DNA from: Cymbidium sinense
Taxonomy: Eukaryota; Streptophyta; Magnoliopsida; Asparagales; Orchidaceae
Assembly (NCBI GenBank): GCA_021442155.1
Contig: CM038217.1
Location: forward strand, 148,739,143-148,803,142
Length of the DNA stretch: 64,000 nt
Reading direction: 5' to 3'
Every line of letters begins with the position of its first letter. Position 1 is the stretch's first letter. A model generated the notes under the pieces. The model was not told the DNA's origin. It ran no database searches and saw only the letters and a program-made list of their open reading frames with translations. The translations under genes were made by a program, and so were the position numbers. Of this stretch, positions 11,500-23,000 are shown one piece after another.

Positions 11500-12705
11500 C
11501 TAATCAACAAGATGGCTAGTTTATAAAGAGAGGCCAAACAGTTACCTTTTCCAGATCAGTTGCCAAAATAGAAATCCCAAAAGGTCTATGAAAAAAAACA
11601 TGGAGCAGTGACAGTGGTTAATAAGGGGAAGTAGCCAGCTAGAGATCATTCTGAGAGACCACGACCTCAGCAGCCTCCACCTCTTTTTCCACCACCGAGG
11701 CAACCATACAGCCTCCTGACCTCCATGACCAGATAGCCACTCGGCCATACCACCACCACACCATACATATGCCCCAAGTAGCTATGGTCCATCTACTCTT
11801 TTAGATAAGTTAAACAAATCTTATTCTTTTAAAAGGGAGGTAATCAGAAAGATATTTAAGAATCTCTTAAAGAAACCTGATTTTCAGCTATCTGAGCCTA
11901 CGAGATCGGAGGAAGTAAGCAAAAGTCATGATCCAAACTTTTTCTCTTATCGTATGCTAGGCCATATTTTGGAAGATTGCTTCACATTCAAGGATTGGCT
12001 TGAACATAGTTTCAAGACCGATGTTGTAGTTATCCCAAAGGAATACCTTATGGAACAACCTTCCAGTTTCGTTAGAGTAATCCTTGGGGATGCAAGTGAT
12101 CCTACCAAAACTAAAGAAGGTTGGGACTTCTATTTATATAAAACCTCTTAGAAAATTATTCAAAAGATCAAGAAGCTTTCCTTGCAGGTGCCCGAGTCAT
12201 CTCAAACCTCCAACACCAAAGAAGGTTTGCAAGTTGAGTTGCCAACCCTAGGAAGGGGAGCTATGTATATGTGTCGACTCGATAGCCCTTTAGCACAGCC
12301 ACCGACTGTGTCCAACCTCCAGTCTTTAATTGCAGCTTCCAAACTGATGACTTCTCCTATTTCAGCTAGCTCTTCTATTTCTTCTACTAGTAGAACTTTG
12401 TATCAGTGGATAAGGGCACCATATCCCTTACTCCACTTACTCTACTTGACTTCTACTTTGTACCTTCAAATACTTCCAAAAAATTGAAGAATAAAGCTGA
12501 TTTGAATTACATCTATGTCTCCTCTAATGAGTTTTCTTCTTCTATTCTTAACGATAACTCTTCAAGTCTAAATAACTATTACAACTCTGATTTTCCTCTT
12601 TCTAATTCAAAGTTGGGCTTTCTAACTCTGAATACAATGAGTTCACCTCTTGAGATAGATTTGGAATCATTTGATTCTGAGGGTCCCATAGGAGAAGGCA
12701 GGTGA
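11500..12705 (+). pseudogene. gag C-terminal part, copy A
   Basis: Continues the gag frame after the solo LTR, then degrades. A proline-rich stretch (about 11650-11720, frame broken) precedes the block at 11942-12151 containing GHILEDCFTFKDWLEH and IPKEYL, the conserved short-histidine/cysteine segment found before protease in Tat-type elements. The 12182-12705 part is serine/threonine-rich linker in two overlapping frames. No intact CCHC knuckle is visible. Confidence 0.7.
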
Positions 12706-12719
12706 GCTGAGTGTGTAGA

Positions 12720-13640
12720 ACCTTCCACCACCTTGCCTCAAGAGATCATCAACCTCCGTAGTGGCAAGGTTCTACCTCCTGAGGCAGTACCTCAAGATAC
12801 AGGGAAATAAGTCATTGGTATTGAAGATCGAGAAGCCCTTCCACAGGATGCTCCACCCTTGGATATACTTATGGGAGACCAGCCGGCGGTGGACTGCAAC
12901 ATCCTTTCTCATCTAAGAAAGTTGTCATCTAAGCTAAACATATACGATGCCCTTATCTTATCCAAAGAGATGAGTGAACCTCTAATCAAGGCTTTCTTTA
13001 ATCTTGAGATATGCTTAGCTTAGCTAACTGCTATAGGTGAGAAAGCACATTATGCAAAAGAAGCCCAAGGGATCACCTTCACAAATGAAGACCTTCTTCT
13101 AGGGGACTTGGAGCACAACCGTCCCCTTTACATCACAGTTGACATAGACTAGTTCAGACTTGCAAGAGTTCTCATAGATCCAGGTACATTGGTGAATATT
13201 ATGAGTCTAAATACCATTGCCTATTGGAGGATCGACATCTCTACACTCTGAGGAAATCGAATGATGTTGAGAGGATTCAATGAACAAGGTGAGCGGGCTT
13301 TAGGTTCTATAGTGTTAACTTTGGAGATAGGTGACTAGAAGACTGAAGCCAAGTTCTACATCATTAATTTGAATATTTTGATCACTACTTTGTTTGGTAG
13401 GCTTTGGATGCATCAGAACAAGATCATTCCATCCTCCCTCCATCAATGCATCAAGTTCAAAAAATATGGGATTGAATACCATGTTAATAGAGATGAAAAA
13501 CCATTTTCAATTAGAGAGATTGAGACTTATGAAGATGCTACCTACTATCTTTCTCAAAATACCCTTTCTCATGAACTTGGACAAAATTCAAATGCAAAAA
13601 TAAAAGAAAAAGGAAATGAAGAAAATAAAAAATAAAAGTC
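12720..13640 (+). pseudogene. Aspartic protease, copy A
   Basis: Retropepsin-like protease that would process the polyprotein. The core shows RPLYITVDID-stop-FRLARVLIDPGT, with the catalytic aspartate codon at 13177-13179 in the DPG form, then VNIMSLNTI and GRLWMHQNKIIPSSLHQC. Stops fall near 13021, 13150, 13249 and 13336, so it cannot be made as one protein. The open stretch 13369-13635 is the C-terminal end of this domain. Confidence 0.8.
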
Positions 13641-14600
13641 CAAGTACGCAAGAAAGGGGAAATGAAGAAGAAATAGATCTACATATCACATTCCACTCAC
13701 AGTTCATTCCATCATATAGATAGGTGGGTAGGATGGCTCAACCTCCACCAGGTAGAGACAGAGGTAGAAATAGAGGCAGTTCCAGAGGTGGGAGACCCCC
13801 TAGTTGGCCTTCAGCCAACAGAGGTCATGTTCTAGTTCATAGGTGTACCCCTACTATTCACATAGACTTGGAATCCAGCTCGAAGGATGAGTCTAATGTG
13901 ATTAGTATACCAGCCAACCCCTCTCATCGGGTTCTATTATAGGTGACTTTTGACTCAGACGAAGACAAAGACCGGGCCTCTAAGCAAAGCAAAGTATTTG
14001 AATCTGGTTTAAATGAAACTATTAGGCAGCAATTGAGAACCTTAGCTCTTACCTCACTTGCATCTTAGAAAGTTGAAGGTTTGATAGTTAAGGAAATCCC
14101 TAAGTCTTTTAGTGACATGAAGCAGAAGAGGTTCTTTTTAGGATCATCCTCCTCAAACATTAAAGTTAATGTAGGGCTTGAGGAAGATACTTTTAAAGAA
14201 TTAATGGAACTACCGCTTGACTTTTACTCTCTTTATGTTCAAAATCTTGTGCAAAAAGGTTTGGTTCCTCACACATCTATGCACAGGTCAGAGTATTTTG
14301 AAAAGCTATGGAACAATATAGGCAGGGAAGCATAATCAAGAGCAGGACTAGGATTTAGTACAGTGGATCCAATCGATGATGAAGATTATTGCCTAGTTGT
14401 TACCAACTATTTAGAGTCTGATAGGTTCTTCTCACGCATTTCCAACTCTTATGAGAAAATATGTTTAGAAATTTCAGATGATCCAGATGATCTCTAAGTC
14501 AAAGAGGCACTGCCAAAATTTAAAGAAAAAATCCATTAAACAATTGACAAGCTCAAAGAAATCAACCTCGGGATAGAAGAAAATCCTCGCCCGACATACA
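13641..14600 (+). pseudogene. Protease-RT linker of pol, copy A
   Basis: Low-complexity linker: an Arg/Gly-rich segment (GRDRGRNRGSSRGGRPP) at about 13760-13800, then acidic and mixed sequence. The 14445-14600 part aligns with the first bases of copy B at 44365-44210 (minus), where both read CLEISDDP. Stops are scattered. No catalytic motif. Confidence 0.65.
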
Positions 14601-15360
14601 TTAGTTCATTGTTGAATGAAGAAGAAACTAATCACTTAGTTAGGCTATTGACTGAATTTAAATACTTCTTCGCATGGAGTTATAAAGAAATGCCTGGATT
14701 ATCTCCTGACGTAATAGTCCACAAGCTAGCAATAGACCCTAACGTTACCCCTATTAAGAAAGCTCCTAGACGCATGCAATTAGAAACTAAACAACAGGTC
14801 ATTTCTGAATTTAAAAAGCGATGGTTTCATCAAGGAAGAAAAATAACCTACTTTTAGCTAGTGTCATCTAGTTAAGAAGAAGAATGGCCAAATTCACATT
14901 TGCATCAATTTTAGGGACTTAAATAAGGCATGTCCTAAGGATGAGTTTCCTCTTCATATAGAAGAGTTAATGGTGTACATTGCCTCATCTCATGTTGTGT
15001 TCTCTTTCATGGATGGATCATCTAGCTACAACTAAATCAAAATGTCTTCTGAAGATGAAAGAAACACTGCGTTTCAAACCCCGATCAAAATCTTCTGTTA
15101 TAAGGTCTTGCCTTTTGGCCCTAAAATATTGGTGCTACATACCAACGGGCCATGACTTAGATCTTCAATGAACTCATCCATCATCAGGTTAAGTGATATG
15201 TTGATGATATAGTAATCAAGAGTAGAGAAAAGAAAGACCATCTCTTGACTTGAGAGTAGTTTTGAATGATTAAGATAATATAACCTAAAATGAATCAAGT
15301 GTGCATTTAAAGTCACTTGGAAATTCTTGGGTTTATTGTTAACATCGGGAATAGAAATAG
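14601..15360 (+). pseudogene. Reverse transcriptase, copy A
   Basis: Would copy element RNA into cDNA. Motifs in order: FAWSYKEMPGLSPDV (about 14665), KKNGQIHICINFRDLNKACPKD (around 14875-14945), FMDGSSSYN (15007 on), KIFCYKVLPFG (15087 on), and the catalytic YVDD at 15197-15208 followed by IVIKSR. Frame changes occur between blocks (near 14850, 14995, 15120, 15190), so several indels separate them. The YVDD box itself survives. Confidence 0.88.
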
Positions 15361-15930
15361 ATCTTGAAAAGATTAAAGCTATCTTAGAAATGCCACCTCC
15401 TAAGAGTTTAACTCAACTGATCCTTTCAAGGATGGTATCTAAGATGCTTTATCTCAAACTTATGTGAGATGCAATCATTCTCAGACTTGTCAAAAAAGGA
15501 TGCCAAGTTCAATGGGATGATAAGTGCAAGACGCATTCAAGACATCAAAGAGTACCGAAGCCGCCTCTAGTATCTCGTAAATCGATCCTTTACACCGCAT
15601 TGGATGACTCTCGATGCTCTCTGCCAAGCCAATGATGAGGGAAAAGAGTGCACTCTATTACCTCATCGCGATTCCTGAAGCAAACTATCCACCTATTGAG
15701 AAATATTGCCTAGCTTTGATCTTTGCATCTCAGAAGCTACGACATTACATGCTTTCTCATAAGGTGAACTTGATCTCTAACAAATCCACCGCAGCATCTC
15801 ATGACATACCAATGCTTTCTGACATTTGGCTCATTGGTCCATGATACTTTCACAATTTGATATCACATTTGTACCCCCTCTGCATGGTAAAAGGAAAGGC
15901 ACTAGCAGATTTCTTAGCAAAGACACCCAC
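15361..15930 (+). pseudogene. RNase H (first), copy A
   Basis: Ty3-type RNase H that removes the RNA template. The clearest stretch is EANYPPIEKYCLALIFASQK followed by LRHYMLSHKV (about 15677-15770), with a KGKALADFLA block at 15890-15920 marking the domain end. The N-terminal half is scrambled by small indels compared with copy B (43193-43456). Confidence 0.82.
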
Positions 15931-16430
15931 TTCTGCCGATTCGCTAGTGATGATCTCCCATGAACAAATCATGAACTTAGGGAGGCGACAATCACCGAGA
16001 TGTATTTTGATGGTGCCGCTTATTTTCTTAAAGGTGAAGCCATGATCTATTTTCCCAAAGGGGGTAGGAATAGTTCTTCTAACTCCAAATATGTGATGAG
16101 ATTCTCATACTATCTTTCCAACCCCACCAACAATGAAGCAGTATGAGGCTTTGATTATCTGAGTTATCCATCACTATCAATGTCAAGAGCATCAACATCT
16201 TTGGGATTCTCGCTTGGTCATCAACCGATTGTGTACCAGTCCTCAAACCCAAGCTTCATCATTATGAGTATACCATGAAGTTGTTGGCCCAGATTCTCAA
16301 AGTCACCATCTACAAGGTTCCCAGCAGAAAGATGATGCCTTGGCAAACTTGCCAAAGAATTGACATGTCCGGAAGATGAGTCCATTCCAATAAGGGTCCA
16401 AAATAGACAAGTCTTATCCCTTATTGTTGC
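15931..16430 (+). pseudogene. Second (archaeal-type) RNase H, copy A
   Basis: A second RNase H-like domain after the first: MYFDGA at about 16000, YVMRFSYYL at 16090, PTNNEA at 16123 (followed by a stop where a tyrosine codon would follow EAE), and DDALANLPK near 16335. Such an additional RNase H located before integrase is a known Tat-lineage trait. Decayed by stops and frameshifts. Confidence 0.75.
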
Positions 16431-17330
16431 TGAACTCGTTAAGAGACTTTCTCTTGAAGGGGAAGTTGCCATTGCCAAAGTGGACAAGGAGCTAGATTAG
16501 AGGCAACCGTTCATAGATTACTTGAACACGAAACTACCTCAAGAGAAATAAGCCCATCGTGAAAAGAGCTCTCTCCTCTTGTTGATGGCACTCAGGTCCC
16601 TTGACCAAATTATGGTTATGTTGTTTAGACAAACAAAGCCCATGGCATTATAACGGTACATGGTCTATGTGGAGTCATCCATAAAAGATGAAGATGAAGA
16701 TCAAAAGACTTGGATACTACTTTCTATGATCACAGATTGCATGGATGTAGCTAGAGATGCCATCGTGTCGCATGGTGTGGTCCTCCACCAACCACCCAAC
16801 ATTCTACACCCTACTTGGCTTCATGGCCATTTGAGGTACATTATAGGTCCGATCGATCCTCCTTCTTCCAAGGGCATCGATTCATCTTAGCCGCTGACTA
16901 CTTTTCCAAGTGGGGAAGCCATCCCACTCGTGAGAGGTCACAACTCACCATGTGCTTCGCTTTTTCAGAACCATATCATATAGGTTCTGGGTGCCTCGAT
17001 GAATTATATTGATAATGGTACCGCATTCAAAAGCATGAAGATCAGCTTCAGAAGACACGGTATAGATTGAGATACTCCACCATCTACTACCCTAGAGCTA
17101 ATGGCTTTAGAAGCATTCAACAAAACTCTCATCCATATAAAAAAGAAGACTCTTGATGATACAAAGATAAGTGGAACGAAAAGTTTTTGGGGGCCCACCA
17201 CACATACCAACTCCAACTCATACCCATTTTCCTTAGTGTATCCAAAGTTCTTCCTTAGAAGTTCAACTCCCATTACTAAGGATACAAGATCACTACCGAA
17301 CAGAATGTAAAGTTGCAATTAGAAGAGCTC
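16431..17330 (+). pseudogene. Integrase, copy A
   Basis: Would insert the cDNA. The zinc-finger part is damaged in this copy (CMDVARDA... where copy B reads RCHQC), followed by VLHQPPNILHP, GPIDPPSSKG, and DYFSKW of the DDE core. The second catalytic aspartate region DNGTAFKS is at 17011-17034, and YYPRANG with the EAFNKT block (glutamate) is at 17085-17125. Frameshifts lie between all blocks. Confidence 0.85.
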
Positions 17331-17551
17331 GAAGATTTGGAGCAAAGAACTTGTGTTAGTCCTAAGGAGACCAATTGTTGCCCATCGAAAGATGGGAGGC
17401 AAGTTTGAACCCACTTGGGAAGGCCCCTATGTCATAGAGAAGGCCTATCAAGGAGGATCTTATCAACTTATTAATTTCATTCATCAAATCTTCTCTTCTT
17501 TCGAAGTGTTATTTGCTTGTCTTGTGAATCCACCATCATGTGTAGGGTAGG
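17331..17551 (+). pseudogene. Integrase C-terminal end, copy A
   Basis: Frame 17353-17550 contains RRPIVAHRKMGGKFEPTWEG and then PYVIEKAY and GGSYQL, the conserved GPY-type tail closing pol in this family; copy B has the same at about 41190-41310 on the minus strand. The end of the frame at 17548-17550 marks the end of recognisable pol. Confidence 0.8.
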
Positions 17552-20024
17552 TGTAAGAGTCCCGGGCATCCTATCCCTCTTTCACAACACAAACATCTCG
17601 ATGCTTTTAGAATAGTGTAAGAGAACCAGAGGCATCCTATTTTGATTAGATAACTAAGTTAGGTGTAAGAGTCCCCAAGGGCATCCTTTCTTAGTGGGAA
17701 TTCTTTGCCATCCGTGGCATCATCTCATTCCCCCAAAGATGTTTTAAGGTAGGTGTAAGAGTCCCCAGAGGCATCCTATTCCTTTAACACATGCAAAATA
17801 AACACAAATCTTTTATCTCAAGCTATTTGATGTGAGAGCAAGCCCCCTATGGCACTCACTCATTAGCTGCTCTAGGTCGGGTCTACATGCTACCTCATTA
17901 GTATGTCACCCTAGTGGTCATTTGTTGGAGGATGTGAGTCCCCAGAATTTCTTTCTAATTTGATCATTGCAAACCAAAGAGTGCCTTGTTAGTATGGTAC
18001 TCACCAAGAAGCTACCTCATGTTGCCTTTGTTTAAGAAGATGTGAGTCCTCGTTCTTTCTTCTTGAACTAGCCATCATGCTATAACTAGGTTAGTATATT
18101 TGAGGTTTAGATAAGTCCCCAGGCTCCTTTCCTCTTGACTACTTTTGAGTTGATATAAGTCCCCCTGGCATTCACTCAAGAGTCACCCCTAGGTCGATAG
18201 ACCTGCCGAGAAGATAAACCATCCCAGTCAATTCGCATAAAGATGTGAGTCGAGCTTTCTTCCTTCATCAAATTGATGGGCACCTTAGGTTGGTTGATGT
18301 TCGCTATGTCGACTCACCCAATGAGTACACCACTCTGCAGATATGAGTCCCCACACTTTCTCTGAGTTGGACACCAATACCTATTGGATATGACTAGCCA
18401 TGTCATTTTCTCGGGTGTTGATTAAGCCCTTACTGCCCCATCCCCATGTGGGCACTCTATTTGGATCAAGTCCTTTATGACCCCATTTAGACACTACCTT
18501 TACTTTATTGACATTCTCCTTTCCTAGCCACCCATGGAAAATTTGTTGATGCTAGATTTTCCTTGTTCAAGAACTGAGATAAGTCTGTCAATATAAGCTC
18601 CTTCGCTTGATCCTCACAACTAATTCCATGATAAAAAAAACTAATAAACAAAAAAACAAATTAATTGCTTGTGATTAGAATTCAAGCCCCAAAGGCCCCT
18701 TTTCCCTGCGGCATCCTATCTTAGTGTGTATAAACTCCTATAGAATTGCGACTACTGAGTAGATAAATCCGTCTCACTCACAGCCCCAGTCGGTTCAATC
18801 TTTTCCATAACAGTTACCCCAAGTCATTCCTCTTGAAAGATGTACTATATTCTTTTCTAGCATGATTATCAAATCATGACATAAGTCTTGATTTGTTGCC
18901 CAAAGCAACGATCACCCTGGTCTTTCTAGTGGAAGATGTGAGTCCCAGCTTTCTTCCTTCAATTGATCATTGCAAATCAAAAGGCACTCCTTTGGTTGAT
19001 AGTTCTCCATCGAGAAGCTACTCCTTTGTTTTAAGAATTGAGATAGGTCTAGTTTACAAGCTCCTTCTCAATTTTATCCATCGCAAACCAATGGAATCCA
19101 TTAAAATAAATTAAAAATGAATCAAATCTTTGACTATCTTGAGCTAATTTTAAGTCCCCATGATTCACTCAATAGTCACCCTAGGTTTGATTTGTTGCCC
19201 AAAGCAACCGATCACCCAGTGGTTTCTTGTCTTAAGATGTGAGTCCTTGCTTTCTTCTTAGCTTGACCATTGTATACCAAAAAGGCATTTCTCCTTGGTT
19301 GATAGTCCTACCTTATGGTTGGTAGACTACTCCCTTTGAATTGGTAAATAGTTAGTTCTCCGGCCCTACTCAAGCATCATCAAACCCATGGGATCCATCA
19401 TAATCAAAATAAATAAATCTAAAAATGAAATCAATCTATTTTTGAGTTGATCTAAGTCCCCAAGCATTCACTCAATAGTCGCCCTAGTTGTTCAATCTAT
19501 TGTCTGCCTTACCCCAAAGAATTGGTCCTTACTTTGGAGGATGTAAGTCTACTACACTTTCTTCCTACATACCGCATCGAAAAGGCATCCCTTTGGTTGG
19601 CTAGTCCTACATGTTTAGTAGACTACCCCTTTGATTGGTAAATCTGAGTTAGGTCTTAGCCTCCATGGCTCCTACAGTGCAACCCATCAAAATCGTGGTT
19701 CATCTAAAATTTAAAACCTAACAAAAAATTAAACAAATTCAACCCTCTCCCAAGGAGATCTCTCAACAGTGAGATTCAAATCAAATAAAACCTTTCATCT
19801 CCTTGTAGATGATTTGAACCTACTTCCCTAGTGGAAGGTTCACACTATCCCTTAGTGGATTCTTCCCTCTCTCTTATAAGTAGAGCCACATTGCACTAAG
19901 CTCAGATTCTTTCTTTTTCTTGGGTTAAGGATAGATTATTTCTATTAGTGCTTGTGATCTTTCGGTGTTGTTGATCATTATCAACACCAATACTGGTGTT
20001 CGGCCACATCACACCTATTGCCTT
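17552..20024 (+). repeat. Noncoding 3' region of copy A with diverged direct repeats
   Basis: Between pol and 3' LTR. Four close copies of GTGTAAGAGTCCC...GGCATCCT lie at about 17551, 17618, 17662 and 17753. From about 17930 to 19650 there are looser units with GATGTGAGTCCC followed by CTTTCTTC, at roughly 200-350-base spacing. No sustained ORF. The inverted counterpart is 38789-41130, so this long tail is part of the family. A purine tract usual before a 3' LTR is not clear here. Confidence 0.72.
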
Positions 20025-23000
20025 TTGATTTTCATTTTAGAATGAGCTCTCAACCCCTCCATCTTAGGCATTGGATTCCTCTTAAACTTTAAGAGTTTTT
20101 TAGTCTTAAGACACATCTAGTGATTAGGTGGATACTCTACCTATCCCTAAAAGACTTAGAAGAATTAGCCATATGAATAATTCATGCCTTAGGGGTGTTA
20201 GAAAAATTTCCTACCCTTAGCTTGAACCATTCCTCATTTTTCTTCTTTCAAGTCAAACTCCAAATCAATTCTATTTGATTTTCTCCAAACTTAATTCAAT
20301 TCTATGATTCAATTCTATGATTAAAACCCATGATCAAAATTCATCCAAAATTCCTAAGTTCAAATTTTCTAAGTCCTTACCCTTTCTTAAGGACTTAGCC
20401 AAAATTGTGATTCAAACTTATTCAAACCTTCGAGATTTTCTCATAATTCATTTATATTCTCATTTATATGAACATATATAAATGAAATATAAATTCAAAC
20501 CCATCAAACCAAATTTAAAATTCCAAATCAATTCATAAAAATTTTCCTTAGTTCCCTTAATTTTCCATTAAAGGACTTAGCCAAAATCAACTCTAAAACT
20601 TGACCAAATTAGTTCAAACTCATGGGATTTTCTCAAAACTTATTTATATTCTCATATGTAAATGAATTATAAATATAAATCAATCAAATCCAACTCAAAA
20701 ATTAAATTCCAAATTTAAAATCCTTGAAATTCCCTTAAATCCCTTAATTTTCCATTAATGGATTTAACCTAAACTTTGATCAAACCATTTCAAATTCATG
20801 GGATTTTCTCAAAACTTATTTATACCTCATTTATATTCTCATATAAATGAAATATAAATATAAATCAATCAAATCCAATTCAAAATTAAATTTCAATTAA
20901 AAATTTTTAAATCCTTTAAATTCCTTTAATGGATTTAACCCAAATCATGATTAAACCACTTCAAATCCTTGAAATTTTCTCATGATCATTTATATTCTCA
21001 TTTATATTCATATAATGAAATATAAATTCAAACAATCAAACCAATTCCAAAAATCAAATTCAAATCAACTCAAAATCAAATCTAAGCCTTTCAAGTCAAA
21101 ATCTTGAACTTAGCCAAATCACTTTCAAATCAAGCCAAACCCTTGATTTTCTCATGGTTCAATCAACCCTACAATCATGAGCTCATATAAATCCAAACTT
21201 CAATCAAACCATCAAAACCTAAATCAAAAAATCAAACCCAAAAAACCCTCTTCATATTCTTCCTTTGAATATGAAATTTTCAAATGGATCAAAACCATTT
21301 GACTTCAAACCACTTGTAAATGGATTTATATTTCAATCATAAGTCCATATACAAGATTAACCAACTTCAAATCAAGCTTTGACCAAGCCATTTGACCCAC
21401 TTAGGCTTACTTGACCCAAAGTGACCTAAAGATGAGCTAACTTTTGATCATAACCAAATTGGATTGAACCAAACTCATATATCCCTCCCATCATGATCAA
21501 CAATCATCATGGGATGATCGAGCAATCAAATTGGGTCAAACCAAGTCAACACTTAACCCAAAATGAAATATAATATAGCTAAATTTTACCAGTGGCCAAA
21601 TTGATTGAAACCATCAATCCAAGTTCACTCATGAACTATGTTTGAACTTGACCAAGTCAACCTTTGAGCCTAACCTAGCCCATTTGGTCATCTTGACCCA
21701 AGTTGACCCATTTTGACCTAAAGGGTCAAAATATGTCAAAACTTGATCTAAGCCAAAATTAAACCAATGGGTCAAGTTCATTCCAAATCACTTGTTGAAC
21801 TTGACCAAAGCCTCAATTGGCCAACTAGACCCAACCTAGCCCATTGACCTTAGACCCAACATGACCTAAAGGGGTCATGTTGAGCCAAAATTGAACTTAA
21901 CCCAAATTGATTGGAAACAAAGATACCAATCCACTCTATATGACTAACCTAACCTAAACCTAACCTTGAACTACCCCAAATAGATCAAATGGGTCAAATA
22001 GGTCAACTTGACCCATTTGACCTAAATGAAGTCATATGAGCCAAAATTAAATATATACCAAATTGAATCAAACCAAAGCCACCAAAATATTTCAAATGGT
22101 CATATGAACTTGACCCAACCCTTGGTTTGACCCAATTTGACCAATTGGTCAACTTGACCCAAGTTGACCCATTTTGACCTAAATGGGTCAACATGAGCCA
22201 AACCCTATCAAATGGATTCCAAATCCAATGAAACTTGGCCAAACCTAGTTTCTCCACATACCAACACAAAGTGAAAAAATAGCAAAATGACCATTTACCC
22301 TAGGCCATAGAACAAATTTTGGTCTAGCCCATGGGTATTTTAATTATACTCCCTTCACAATCACTTGAGGCTTTCTTAAAAGCTCAAGGGAACTTAGTGA
22401 TGAGTGGTGCACCCAACCCAATGGGTTTGTCCCTATTTGGCCCATAGACCAAACCCACCACCTTGAAATTGATTTCAAATTTCCTCTCAATTTCAAGCAC
22501 ATGAGAAGTTGGCAATCCACTCAAGGGATCGAACCGACCATGTGCACACTCAAAACAATCAAAATAACCTCTTTAATCAATTGGATCAAAATAGGCAAGG
22601 TTATCGTCCGATTTTGGGGAGATATACTCCCCAATTCAAATTAACACTCATGTCGATTGAGCAAGAACTTAGCACTCATCTCAGAGCATTCCCAAGGCTT
22701 CTAGAGAGGATTTGAATTCCCCATTATTCAATTTTGCACAGTGCAAAATAGGGGAGCTCAATCCAATAACTAACTTTCTACACTTCTTTTCAATTCCTCT
22801 GCACTTGATCTGGAGCTGTCAAATTGGCTCAAGCTTTCTCCAAGTTCCCATAGCAAGGAAGAGTTCAATTGGATCAAAGCAAAGCTCAAAGTGGTGTTGG
22901 TCCCATTGATCCACTCAACTCAAGGCTCAAATTTCAGGGGCTTTGTCTCCACTGATGAAGCTACCTTATCGATCTCGAAGCACGTGATCACCTCGGAGGT

